A DNA stretch of 64,000 nt from Capitella teleta (taxonomy: Eukaryota > Annelida > Polychaeta > Capitellidae): positions 30,632 through 94,631 of the forward strand of contig KB309292.1 of assembly GCA_000328365.1 (NCBI GenBank). Direction: 5' to 3'. How positions within the stretch are numbered: position 1 is the first letter of the stretch; every line of letters starts with the position of its first letter. The notes beneath the pieces are model-generated. The model saw nothing but the letters and a program-made list of their open reading frames with translations. It searched no databases and was not told the DNA's origin. A program made the translations under genes and the position numbers. Positions 38,274 through 50,600 of this stretch are shown here, one piece after another.

Positions 38274-38734
38274 TGTTGATTGGGAACACAGAGGCGGGAA
38301 GGGAATTGAATGTCCAAAAGGGGGTAATGAATTGATCATATATTTTTAAATCTCTTGCACTTCTTTGAATTTGCAGTTGGTGAGAATGGAGCGAAGTGGA
38401 GGCTCTTCAGAGATGGAAGCAGGGGTCAGATGGGGCTGCAGGGAATAGTAATTAGGATTTGGCAATCGTTCGATCTTAAAATCACCCCACAAATATAGTA
38501 GTACACATAGAGAGTAGTGTATGCACACTCGTTTTTATTAACTGCTGGCATCATTATACATATAGGATGATAGAGCAACCATTGCCAAGCCACTTCAAGC
38601 CGCTGCTAGCCGCCAATCACAATGCTGAGTCGATATCTCTGATTGGTGGAGAGGCTTAAGCAGCTGGCCGGTCATTTTTACTTCAGCCAGCCGATTTTGG
38701 CTAATTACAATCTGCTCCGGGGTCTACTATGCAG

Positions 38735-39244
38735 TAGTATATCATCAATGATGCCTTTATCATGGCTCGTGTGTCTGCTATGAAATACTCGTAGATACTT
38801 TTAGTAAAATTCCCCCTTCTCCCTCATATTCCCTCATTTTCCCCCTGATTTAATTTGACCATGTGTCAATGAACTGATAAATTAGCTACTGCAGTACACA
38901 GTTATTTATTATACATACAGATTACGAAGAATACACTAATCATAAGTAGTCTAAGCGTATGTTAAATTTGATGCTTGCTGTTGCGTACATCCAAACTGTA
39001 ATGCTCCAATGTCGGGCAGCTGGGACTTTAACATTAACAACAACAAGAATCCTCAATAAAACGATGCATGGATGAAAAGTAAAAAGCAAAGTAAAAACAA
39101 AAACACATTTAGCTTTTGATCGCCAATTGTTGCCAACATTTGAGAACTCAAACACAGGAAATTTTCACGCGGCATAAATTTTCGGTATATTTGTGGTCAT
39201 GATCAACCACGAAAATTAAATGCTCAGGAAATTTTTACCTTCAT
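38735..39244. other. AT-rich spacer between transposons
   Basis: No gene or repeat recognised between the hAT target duplication and the Copia element. Confidence 0.4.
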
Positions 39245-41344
39245 TTTCCTTTTTATTTTTCATTTTCTGTTGGTTATTTTTATCTGTTAGCCATGTTTGT
39301 GTGATTCATAATAAACGTGCTTTGACCAATCTCATTCATCCGTCCACAAATCTTAATCATCTCAACAGATTATGGGTTGATCACAAGGATGAAGGACATA
39401 AAAACTTGAAAAGGGAAAAGGTATTTCGTGCGAAAACAGTTATATTTTTTAGCACATTGTTTGGCAAAAAAATTCATGAAAGATGGAACCAGAATGGAGT
39501 ATCAAAAGACTCGGCCCAAACAACTGGGCAACGTGGGAGTTTCAGATCTAACCTATATTCAAAAGGGATGTGGAAACATGTTATGGAACACCTGGGTGCT
39601 GCTGCAACTGCTGAAGTGATGAAAAAAAGAGAAAAGACTTTTTCTCAATTAGTTCTCTGAATTGAACCTGAACAACTCTACTTAATCATGGAAAGCAACG
39701 ACCCGAAAGATACTCGGATACTCAGAGATTTTCGAATACTTAGAGAGCACTATGAACGTGAAACAGTCAGTAACAAACTTTTCCTGAAACGTTCGTATTT
39801 TTGATGTGTGATGGACGAGGGCGGCGACATTGAAGTTCATCTCAAGCGCATGAAACAACTGACTGACAAGTTAAAAGCCATAGTAGCGAAGATCGAAGAG
39901 GAAGATCAAATAGTAACGTTATTGGGAAGTCTTCCATCATCGTACAACACGATTGTAACAGCTTTAGAAGCCAGAATTGACGACTTGACTCTTATTTTCG
40001 TCAAGCAGAGTCTGATAAATTAAGGACAAAAGCAAGATGAAACCAAAATCATGAAAATCAACATGAGAAGTGAAACTGGCAACAAGCCATGAAGCAAAAC
40101 TGGCAGCGGCCCAAGAAATGAGAGAAAAATTCTGACATGCTATGCTTGTGTGAAAACAGGGCACAAGGCAGCGGATTGCAGAACCAAGACACAGATGAAG
40201 AAAAAGATGTGGGGCAGTCATTGCAACAAAGACAGCCACACCAATAAGATCTGTTGATTGAAGAAACGTTTGGACAAACCAGGAGCAATGTTCAGTTGCT
40301 TTGTTATGGATCAAAAAGAGCTACTATTCCCTAATTTTTAATTTTTTTTATTTTTTCATCACATCCTTGACCGTGAAAATTTGATTCTGCAAAATGACGC
40401 ACACATGAAAAACCGCGAAATTTGAATTTCGTGTAAAAATAGTGTTGATGGATATCAATATGTCATTTCGTTAACGGATGATTTTTGCAGAGCTCATTTT
40501 AATTATTTTCTAAAGCATAAATCTGATGCAGTTATTGATTAAAAACAGTTCATCGCAGATACAAATTCAGTTGGTCATTTCAAGGCATTGAGAAGCGATA
40601 ATGGAGGTGAATTCATGAGGCGAGAATTTCACAACATTCTGAGATGTTTCGACGCAAGACTTGTGCACATCATTCCCCTCATCAAAATGGCGTTGCCGAG
40701 CTCGGCTGACGCACAATATTCAAAATGGCACGTTGCATGATTATTGAAGAAAAGCGACCCAAAAAATCTGTAGGTGTATGCGATGCAGGCAGCTGTATAC
40801 AACAGAAACCAATGTTTCTGTTACCGAACTGATCAAACAGCATACTTGATGATCCTGAAAAGAAAACCTGACTTAAAGCATATGCATGCTTTTGGCACTG
40901 AATGTTATGCTTATTTGTTAAGGCCATGAGGGAAAACTGAACTCCAGATCAGTGAAAGGGATTTTTGATATCACCTTGAATCTCATCGCGTTAAAGTGTA
41001 TTGTGGTGTGAAGTTCTTTGATCAGAAAAGTGAAAAGGCGCATGAGAAGACGGCAAATCCTCGAGAAAGCAAAATTGAAATAATGCACGATGATGATGAA
41101 GAACAAGATGGTGTTCATCGAGACTCTGACGCAAATGTTCCAGAGGAAACTCATTCTCGTTACCCCGTACGCGAAAAGAGGCCACCTCAGTACTTGGACG
41201 ACTATGTCGTGGATGATGCATGTAACACAGTAGATTTTTGTTACAAAGCAACGATGGGTATTGCAATTACTTATTTTTAAGCCATATCTAGTGCAAATTC
41301 CGTGAGATTTAAAATTTTGAAGTCAACGATATATTCATGTTGAT

Positions 41345-41622
41345 GAAATTCCCTTATATGGGGGGAGTGCTTTCACCGACCCTTTTTAATGTTTATGTCG
41401 ATTTCGTCTTTAAAAAATAGAAAGAAAAACGACTCGGTTGTCATTTAAACGGTCATTACAGCGGTGCTATAAGTTATGCTGATGACCTCACTTTGCTTGC
41501 TCCCACAAAACATGCTCTTCATGTTATGTTGCAAGAGGTCAACACCGTGGCAAGGGATTTAGATATTAAGTTTAATGGTGCGAAAAGTCAACTTGTCGCT
41601 TTTAAACAGAGGGAGTAGACTA
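41345..41622 (+). mobile_element. LINE reverse-transcriptase fragment inside the Copia element
   Basis: The segment encodes GGVLSPTLFNVYVDFVF and, after breaks, SYADDLTLLAPTKHALHVML, then VARDLDIKFNGAKSQLVAF. This is the catalytic YADD block of a non-LTR element, unlike the Copia-type reverse transcriptase that follows directly. It carries a stop and a frameshift. It replaces or splits the N-terminal part of the Copia reverse transcriptase. Confidence 0.75.
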
Positions 41623-42022
41623 TGACGAGACATTTGCTCCGACAGCAAAAATTACAACGATTCGCACATTAATGAATGTGGTTGTTCAGAATAACATGAG
41701 GGTTCACCAATTGGACGTAAAAGCAGCGTATATAAATGCTCCAATTGACCATGAGATTTATTTGGAATAACCAGAAGGTTTCCGAGTAAACGACGGATCT
41801 TACAAAATAGTGTGGAAACTAAACTAATCAGTTTATGGACTGAAGCAAAGTGGGAGAAATTGGAACACGACATTACATGACTACTTGGACGACAAGGGTT
41901 TTGAGAGATCAATGGTAGATCCATGTTTATACACTAAATATTTTTTTTTATGTCTCAATGTTTAAAAGTTGTTTGTTTGTTTGTTTATTTGTGTGTGCAC
42001 CCAGCTCAAGATTAAGGAAGTG

Positions 42023-42217
42023 TGTTGGGATTGTAATCTCTCACAGTGCGTTACGATCATGATTAATCATAACATGTGTTTATAATATAGGTCAAACGTG
42101 ACCCAGTTATTTTATTTTTTCCTTCCTGGCTATCTGTTAGCTATGTTTGTGTAATTCATAATAAATGTGTTTTGACCAATCTCCTTCATCCATCTACAAA
42201 TCTAAATAATTCCAACA
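42023..42217 (+). repeat. 3' LTR of the Copia element
   Basis: It runs TGTTGGGA to TCCAACA with short inverted termini. Its 3' ~115 bp match 39245-39367 at about seven positions in eight. Confidence 0.75.
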
Positions 42218-44634
42218 GAAAATACGCGCAAATTTTTTTTGATGCTGGTCGTTTAAATCATACACATTTTTAGTTATCTTCATGCATCCAATACATTTCT
42301 TCTTAAATTACTACAATAGCATGAACGTACTAGTATATTGCTTTTGAGTGCTGTTGTTGAGATTGTAGCACTGTTGTTTATCTTCTAAAATGAAAATAAA
42401 GGAGATAATTTGTACTGCACTGCCACCAAACAGATGACATTCCACAATGCTGATTCAGGGGCCGATGCACCTGATTACTCACACACAGAAGCTCGTTGAA
42501 GATCACTTACCACTCGCATTTAAATGTTCCTGTTAAAAAATCCAATATATGTATTTTTGGAATAAGTGATAAATTTTAGCAAATTTTGAAGTTTTTTTAT
42601 TTTTTAAGGAGTAAATAGACTACTTTTGGCTCACTCTGTATATAAATGTTAACCGAATTTTTAAGTATCTTTGTTTATAGACATATATCAGATATATTAA
42701 ACAGTAAAACAAATTATAAATAGTGGACATTCAAAATATTGGAATAGTCGCCTTTTTATCCAATCAATAGCAGCTCTTATATTATTTCAAAGGCCAGGTT
42801 ACAGTGCATACATTCTGTCAATACTTTTTGAAGTGATGCATTAATCGATATATTGTATTAAATGCATTAAATGGTCAATTATCTAATTAACAGTGTTATC
42901 ACTCTCTTCATAAGTATTTCCATAATGATATCTGAATTTTTTTGCTGTACAATGCTCATATTTGAGACCAATCGAGCATTTGTTTTGACGTTTCGGAGAT
43001 TTTTCACACCTGTGATTAATTAATGAAAATATAACGAACAAAAAATAATGAAAAAAAAAAAAAAAAAAAAGAAGATTCTAGCTGAAACTATTCAGGTACA
43101 TATATTGGTATGTTTTATGTCATTTCTGATCATGTCTGATCTACATCTTCATTTTGATTTACTGGTTGTCTATGTTTGGACGGTAAACTCATCTATGGAG
43201 TAATCAAGGTATGTAATCAGCAGAAAAAATACCTCCTCCGACGCCAGATTTTGATAAACTTCCTGTTCCTCCATTAGCACCCCAAAACCTACTCTAAACC
43301 GTTGGAAAACCGTTGGAAAAGCGTTTGTTGTATTTTCGAGGGGGGGGGGGGATTGAACCACAGATGGACTCCACGAGAAATAAAGCACTGGTATCGCTCG
43401 TCATCATGCAGGCAATAAAAATTGTTAAAATATAAAAGTTCTTTAAGTGAACTCTGACCCAATTTCTAAATTCCGGATGTGGAGAGTGGACCAATCAGAA
43501 GCTCTGCTGACACTTTGCATTGGCGCTGATTTCAACGAATTGAATTTAACAAAACGTCAATACAGCTGAGGATCCAACATACGGAGAGCCGATCTTGGCT
43601 GTTATTTGGTGAGATTATTCTCAATGCTTGATATGTAACCCCTCTCATATGGGGATATGAGTGTGTACTGCGGTGCTGGAGATATTTTTGAAGCGTATTT
43701 TTTTCACTGTGTTAAATTTTTTGTAGAATTCCCAACTCGCAAATGTCAATCATACTCTATGATACTGATTAACTGAATCACAGTGAATGTCAACGTCAGA
43801 TTGTAACAGTGCCGAAACAAAGGCACATTAATCCAATCAACCTGCACCTGAATTTCTCGATCAGTCGACTGCCGATTCGATGATTTTAGTATTTAGAAAT
43901 CTGAACTAGTGGTCTAAGTCTAATGTACAGCCTACAGGTGTAGTCTGCAGAGCACACATGACAATGTTCGGGTTCATACTCTATTTAGATTTCAGTCTTT
44001 CTCACCATTCGGTCGGCTCTAAGCCTCTAATTACAACATTGGGTGGTCATTGATGATTGAATGATTGATTATATTCATATACTGATATAGTATATACTGA
44101 TATAGTCATAATTCATATTCCATGAGTAGCTATAATCTGTGGGGATAATTATCAATATAATTGAATGTAGATGCTATGAACGAGACTAATGATTAGTCTA
44201 ATGATTGATTGGCACTTCTGCAATGTCACCATGAGTTTCAGACAATCACAGTGACTGAGTGAGTGAGACAGATCAGACCTCTCTTACCACTAGTCCGACT
44301 AACTCCATATACTAATATAGTCTTAATCTGTGGGGATGTTTCTTTGTGGGCAATATGTGTCAGCTGGGCATTTGTTTTTTGGGTTCCTCTGTACTGTTTT
44401 GATCTAGTTTTTGTGACATCGATTGTTGACATTCCTTGGAATTTGGTGATATAATATGATAATTTAATCGTCTCCTCACCCCTCCCTACCTGTAAATTAA
44501 GTGCAAAATGTCTTTTCATCTATTGTTTCATGAACAGATTTTTTGTTTCACTTTATTATATTAACTGACTTAACTCCAATGTCTTATTCAGAAATTCAGG
44601 TCTTTTCTAGTGGAGTGTTGCACAGAATTTCACG
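42218..44634. other. Gene-free interval before the Aurora kinase
   Basis: AT-rich, no exon recognised. It holds a poly(A) run at 43050-43070, a G run near 43340-43350, copy 2 of the dispersed 53-bp repeat (43799-43850) and a GTGAC/GAGTGA-rich stretch near 44250-44275 that resembles one at 25960-25990. Confidence 0.5.
43799..43850. repeat. Dispersed repeat segment, copy 2
   Basis: Matches 23856-23909 in the same orientation with few substitutions, over the core TGTAACAGTGCCGAA through AATCCAAT and CCTG. Confidence 0.75.
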
Positions 44635-46097
44635 ATGGCCTCCGAACCAAACACGGTGAGTGGCTCTGGGGGTGTATATTCAGCCATATTCACCATGTTA
44701 TCTTCCTCCAGAGAACACAGCGCGTCCCTCTCGCCCCTCAACCAACCGACAATCAGAGTAATCAACCTACCGAGGAAGGCGCTTCCAAGAAGAAAGAACC
44801 CAGGTACGTTGCTCGGAATCCAATCTCCAAATTACAGGCCATTCTCCTCCACAGGACGCAATGGAGCTTAGATAACTTTGACATCGGAAAACCGCTGGGC
44901 AAAGGCAAATTTGGCCATGTGTATTTAGCACGAGAGAAGAAGAGCAAGTTCATCCTTGCTTTGAAAGTATGTTGCGCACTATCAGTAGAATAATAAAATT
45001 CAATCTTAAATTATCGTAGGTGCTGTTCAAGTCACAACTGCAGAAAGCGAATGTTGAGCATCAGTTGAGACGAGAGATTGAAATTCAATCTCACTTGAGA
45101 CATCCTCACATTCTACGTCTTTATGGCTTCTTCTACGACGACACTCGGGTGTATCTCATCCTTGAGTACGCTCCCAAAGGCGAACTCTACAAACATTTGA
45201 CGAAGGCTGGTCGCTTCAACGAACAACAAGCCGCTACTGTGAGTATGGGGGTTCATGGAAACATCCCTCATCTTCGACGCTCTTTCATTTTGCAGTACAT
45301 TTACCAATTGGCTGATGCGCTCATGTACTGCCATGAAAAGAAAGTCATTCACCGTGACATCAAACCTGAAAATCTTCTGCTTGGTCTGCGGGGCGATTTG
45401 AAGATTGCTGACTTTGGTTGGTCTGTGCACGCTCCTTCGTCAAGGTGAGTTCTCAAGGCTAGCATCAGAGCCTGCCTCTTATTTTACAGTAAAAAGCTTT
45501 TTATTTTTATTTTATTTTTTTCCTCCCCTCCCAAACAAATTATTGGCCAACAAACAATTCTGTTCCTCTAAGAATTGTTTACTTGGAGATATATCTGGCT
45601 TTCTTGATTACTCAGATTTTCAAACATGGAAGACAATATTCTAAATGCATTTCATTGTTATACAGGCGTGCAACCCTCTGTGGAACCCTGGATTACCTTC
45701 CTCCAGAGATGGTCGAAGGAAAAATGCACGACAGCAACGTTGACCTGTGGTCACTCGGCATCCTGTGTTATGAGCTCCTTGTTGGCAAGCCTCCATTTGA
45801 ATCTGAAGGTCACTCAGAAACATACAAGCGAATCACTCGCGTCGACATCAAATTCCCCTCGTACATAAGCGAAGGTGCTCGAGACATCATCTCCAAGGTG
45901 AACATGAAATAAATATGATTCCGATTATGAATTCTTATTTTGTTCAGCTTCTCCGCAAAGACCCCGCCCAGAGACTCCCCCTGATGCAGGTCGTCAACCA
46001 CCCCTGGGTTCAGATGCACTGTAAGACGCCCCCGACCCCCGGCAGTGTCATGCACTCCCTGAAGAAGAAGCCTAGCTCCTCCTCTGCCTGCTCATAG
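44635..46097 (+). CDS. Aurora serine/threonine kinase
   Basis: Seven coding exons, 44635-44655, 44712-44803, 44855-44966, 45020-45238, 45296-45444, 45666-45897 and 45948-46097, join in phase to 324 residues. All kinase marks are present: Gly loop GKGKFG (53-58), catalytic Lys75, HRDIKPEN (167-174), DFGWS (187-191) and the T-loop RRATLCGT with Thr201. The N-terminus is short and polar. The protein phosphorylates spindle and centromere proteins and in other animals is switched on by TPX2 or INCENP. Features such as [16 protein letters not shown] and RLPLMQV resemble Aurora B, but Gly111 in RLYGFF is the Aurora A residue that governs TPX2 binding. It may be a single Aurora doing both jobs, as reported in starfish. 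The 51-nt intron 44804-44854 keeps the frame open if retained. A poly(A) signal lies at 46174-46179. Confidence 0.96.
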
Positions 46098-46173
46098 CCG
46101 TCCCTTGTGTTCAATCGATTCATCTCATGCTTAATTCCAATTTTTTACTCTTCCTTATTTTTTTTTGGTCTTG

Positions 46174-46179
46174 AATAAA
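46174..46179 (+). terminator. Poly(A) signal of the Aurora gene
   Basis: AATAAA 77 bases after the stop codon. Confidence 0.6.
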
Positions 46180-47610
46180 GTTTATATATTCTACTTGGGT
46201 TATTTAACTTATTTGGTGTTATAGTTTTATCTATAGGCTCTCATGGTGCATCATTGCTTGACCTTTTTTTCCCCCCTGGTTTGGTAAACTATATGCGTGA
46301 ATGTTGGAATAAGAGGAAACTATGTATAATCAATTAATTGTAAAACGCTCCATTAAATAATGGGCAGATTTTCATAAAATTCAACAATTTTCAGGCAAAC
46401 TTAATTTTATACATCAAACATTTTTGGGGACATGCAATTATACAGAATATTTGAATACCTTCAAAGTGCGACATATGACATGTTTTATCATCAAAACTTT
46501 CTAAAGGCAATGAAAGGATCAAAAACTTTTTCTGAGTTGTGTGGACCCTATACTAAACCCAGGATTCTGAAAAAAAAATTATTTTGCACTTCTCTTCAAA
46601 TGTCCTTTCCCAGAATACAGGTCAGGTCAGGTCAAAAGATTTAGGTCCTTTTATATCAGGGATTGTCCTCTGAGCAAGAAATTAAATAATAAATGCGGAG
46701 CATTTTTCAAACGTTATGATTGTGAACTCCGTGGTGCCTTATGATGGAAGCAATTTGCATTTCTCGTTTGAATATCGACGGAAAGAATTTGGATTTCTTT
46801 GTCAATTTCTGAATTTTAGTTTGATTTTCTTATTCATATAGCCTCCAATTGCAGTTAACGATGGACTCAATGAAATTAAGATCAAGAAAGGTTTGATTCT
46901 ACAATAGTTCTCTCGTTTATTTTGCTCATAATAAGTATTTCGCGAAGCTAGTTGGTCCAAAGCTGATACAGAAAATGTTACTGGGGTGTCGTGTATGGCA
47001 GTGAAGATTCGTTTTTATGTGCGAGAAATGACGCGATTGTTTATTAGAATAATTTGAATTATTATATTTTAATTTATTAGAATCAATTTGCTACATCTAG
47101 TGCATACTATCATAACTATGAGTCATACTAGTATGAGTAGCTGACATACTACAGTACAGTACAGCGAGCCCGATAAGGTATACAGACCTCGCCCGATAAT
47201 CTGTGCTAGCCTGCAGCAATCGTCAATGGTTGAAACTTGAATGGATCTCGCTGAACGGTGAACGCATTTGATTTTGAGGCCAGGTTTAAGGTTAAACTTA
47301 TCACCATATTTATTTTATAGAAGATTCTTCTACTTCAATCTTATTTTGAAAGTGCCACACACAGCTTTATATAATCAAGAATCCGGTATGAACCGAATGC
47401 AACTGAAATCCCACTACGCTGACTAACTGTGACGGCGTGATACACTAATTGAATGAAATATCACAAGGCATGTGATATGGCCAGCAAATTCGGCAATTAT
47501 GATATCCAGCATGAGTGTGGATGCATGCATATTCATGTGGGAGATAATTCAGCGCAGCCTGCATGTATGTGGCACAGGAGAGTTTAAAACCCACCACTCC
47601 CATTCTATCT
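46180..47610. other. Spacer between the Aurora and zinc-finger genes
   Basis: No exon recognised. It holds one copy of the recurring 10-mer (reverse strand, 46712-46721) and presumably the promoter of the downstream gene. Confidence 0.45.
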
Positions 47611-50600
47611 ATGCTAAGGATTAGCACAGATAAATCGGGTGAGGTCTATACGTACCTCCTCTGTCTCTCTGTTGCATGTCAGCTAGCTAGTAACTAATGA
47701 TTAATTATATTTGCAGAATTTCAAGGCGTACTGGAAGAGCGATGAATCCGATCAATCTCCGCCTGCTAAGAAAATTCGGAAAACGAGAACTGAATCTCCC
47801 AAAAAGGTCAAGAAACTTGTGGCTCCTTGTAAAGCGAAGAAAAAGAAAATCTTGCCATGTTCAGATGAAGATGAACCTTTTGAGGTCTGGATGAATTGAT
47901 AGAACTATGTATCATTACTTACATAATCTATGAAACTAAATTTTTAGGAAACATCCAAGAAACCAATTGCTGTTATAAACATCCCAGTCGATGATGAGAT
48001 TAGAGAAGACTTGCAAAACAGCCAGCCGGGTGAGTTTGAGCAGAATTGAACAAGTTGAGGTGCATTTTCAATTTTTCTAGAGAAACCCATCTCTTTGTGG
48101 GATATCGTGCAAGAATGGACGGAAGAGGGGGAGGAAGTAGACGGGATTGAGGTCTCACCAAGCGTGCGTCTGTATGGCTTCAACAATCACGAGGTCATTA
48201 TGTCCGATAACGACCGGCAAACTTTGGAGACGATCACAAGACAGATACGCGGAGAGGTTAGCGATTTTTCATGTCGAGTTCAACCTGAAAATTGGCTTTA
48301 ATCACCAGGTAAAAATCAACCAGTTAAGAGATATCGCAGTGGATCAGTGTCAGAGTTGCTGTTCACTTTACCATTGTCCATTCTGCTCTGAAGCGAGTGA
48401 GGCAGCCTCAATCCTACTTCATTTGGTTAATTCTCACTGGGCAAAGCGCTTCTCTCTCGCAGGTGAGGCACTGATCACTCTGTTAGGTCTGCTCAAATTC
48501 ACTTGCCAGGGCACTCTATGCTGCGCTGCATGTGTGAGGGCTCTGCTGCCCACTGGCACTGTCCCCTCTGCACGGTCTGCATGGCCGATGAGCCGTCTTC
48601 CTTCCTCCAACATTTTCTTGCACACGATTCGAATCAGCAGAAGGTGGTTGAAGCCGTTGTGAAGCAGCCGGCTCAGGCGTCAGAGGTACTACATCCGTCC
48701 ACTCATTGCTCACTCTGTGTGTGATATTCTTGCAGGCTTTCCAAGCTGTAGCTGTTATCTTGGCTACCGAATTTCTGCAACGTTTACCGATTACGACTGA
48801 GAAATTTTGTCAGATTTTGCAACGGACGACTGGAGTGCAGTGTTCCCTTCTGCCTGTGAGTGACTCCTTCTTGTGTTGTGTTTTGCAATCATGTTTAATT
48901 CTTTGACAACAGGGAGAAACGTCTCAAGGGTTGATTCAGGGATCGTGGGCTCAGGTGCAATCCTCCAAAGCGATCATCGAATCCATTGCACAGTTGGAGA
49001 CCCCGACGGAGGAAGACGTCATGCAGATTATGCAGGTCAATGAGTACACATATTTTAATAATTGATTAGTGTGTTATTGCTTCTGTTTTATTTTTTTCAG
49101 GCGTTAAATGGAAATGAAACAACAATTGTTGAAATCGGATTAGAAGAATCTAATGAAGTTGAAGAGTTGGTGAAGATAGAGATGATGAGTGAGGAGGAAG
49201 AGGAGGAAGAGGAGGAGGAAGAGGTTGTGAAGGAGGAGGTGCAAGAAGTTCAAGAGGTGCAAATTGAGAAGATAGAAGAAAAGAAAGTGAAGTTCAAGGA
49301 GGAGTGCCCGTTATGCGATAAGAGTTTCCGATCCCTTTGGGGTCTCTTGCCTCACGTCACTCTGACTCACGCTAAGATCACTGCTGATGTAGCCGGCGCA
49401 GACAGACTGCTTCCGCTGCTGCAGAGCATGCGGGAAATTGAAGGCTCTTCCTGTCCTCGTTGCGCCAAGAATTTCAAGAACCCGAGGGAGGGCCAAGTGC
49501 ACTACGCTCTGGAAAGCTGTGTTAAACGTCAACCAACCAGGCTGCTGGCTGCTTCGTTAGAAAAGAACCAGGATGGCGTTTATATGTGTGCACAGTGTGC
49601 GTACACCAATAAGAACGCGAAGAATGTGCTGAATCACCAGGAACGCATGCACATGGAACGCAATGTGCCGTGCACACAGTGTGGCGCAATGCTCAGCTCA
49701 CAGCGCATGTTGGATCTGCACATCAAGCAGAAGCACATCTACGGTGGGCGCATGGTGGTTTGCGACATGTGTGGCACGGAGGTCACTCAGTCATATCTCA
49801 AGAAGCACAAGCAGCTCATGCATGATCCGACCTACGTCAAGGTCGTGAAGCCGAAAGAGGAGTACATACCGTGTCCTGAGTGCGACTACCAAGCGCCAAA
49901 ACAGTGCTTGCTGCAGAAGCATGTGATGCGAATGCACAAGGAGAGGAAGCTCTGCTGCTCCCAATGCCACGCCCGCTTTGCTCTGGAGTACGATCTGCGT
50001 CTGCACATGAAGAACATCCACCAGAGCGACCAGCTCAACGCCCTGGTGAAATGCGAGAAGTGCGGGAAGGAGATGAAGCAGCGGAATTTGGAACACCACA
50101 TGAAGAACGTACACAATCCAAGAACACAGCACATCTGTCCCCACTGCGACAAGGCCCTGTGCTCCAAACACAGCCTCAAGGTGCATATCATGTTTGCTCA
50201 CACAGAACCCGAACACCGCGAGTACAAGTTCACTTGTGAGAAATGTGGGGCAGGATTTGTGAATAAAACCGTCTACAATGACCACCTGAACACGCACACG
50301 GGCAAGCGACCCTATCACTGCGAAGTGTGTGGCAAGCATTTCCGTCAGATGAGCACTTTTCACACTCACGTGCAGACGCACAGGGACGTCGTGTACCAAT
50401 GCGCAGTCTGTGAGGAGACGTTCAGCTCACGCAGTGCGCTCACAACGCACATGCGTGTGCATGAATCGTGGCAGAGTGTGTTGGAAGATGACGTCATTGT
50501 GAAGATTGAAGGACAAGATGAGGGGGCTGGGGAGGCGGGGGTTGATGGGGGGGAGGTGGTGGAGAACCAGGCCTTCCTCTGCGCCTACTGTCAGGCGATC

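Larger units (their letters stand above)
37273..38726. mobile_element. Non-autonomous hAT element
   Basis: The ends TAGACCTCGGAGC (37273) and, inverted, TAGACCCCGGAGC (38726) form the terminal inverted repeat. The eight bases on either side, TTATGCAG (37265-37272) and CTATGCAG (38727-38734), are a near-perfect target duplication, the mark of hAT insertion. No transposase is present. The interior holds a LINE fragment and a tRNA-derived SINE. Confidence 0.7.
39245..42217 (+). mobile_element. Ty1/Copia LTR retrotransposon, broken
   Basis: Fossil element on the plus strand. Direct repeats at the ends, about 39245-39367 and 42023-42217, are its LTRs; the right one opens TGTTGGGA and closes TCCAACA. 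The left one matches only its 3' part. Recognisable parts in order are a Copia Gag segment (39808-40023), a Cys-His knuckle near 40140-40195, integrase remnants (about 40540-40900) and reverse transcriptase (about 41620-41930, including QLDVKAAYINAPIDHEIYLE). A LINE fragment is inserted before the reverse transcriptase. The element is broken in many places, and its LTRs differ at roughly one position in eight, so it is old. Confidence 0.85.

Noticed and set aside
49791-50399. 202-codon minus-strand frame across the zinc-finger exon
   Set aside because: It is the antisense shadow of the repeated Cys-His finger codons, which leaves long open frames on the opposite strand; no domain and no splice context.
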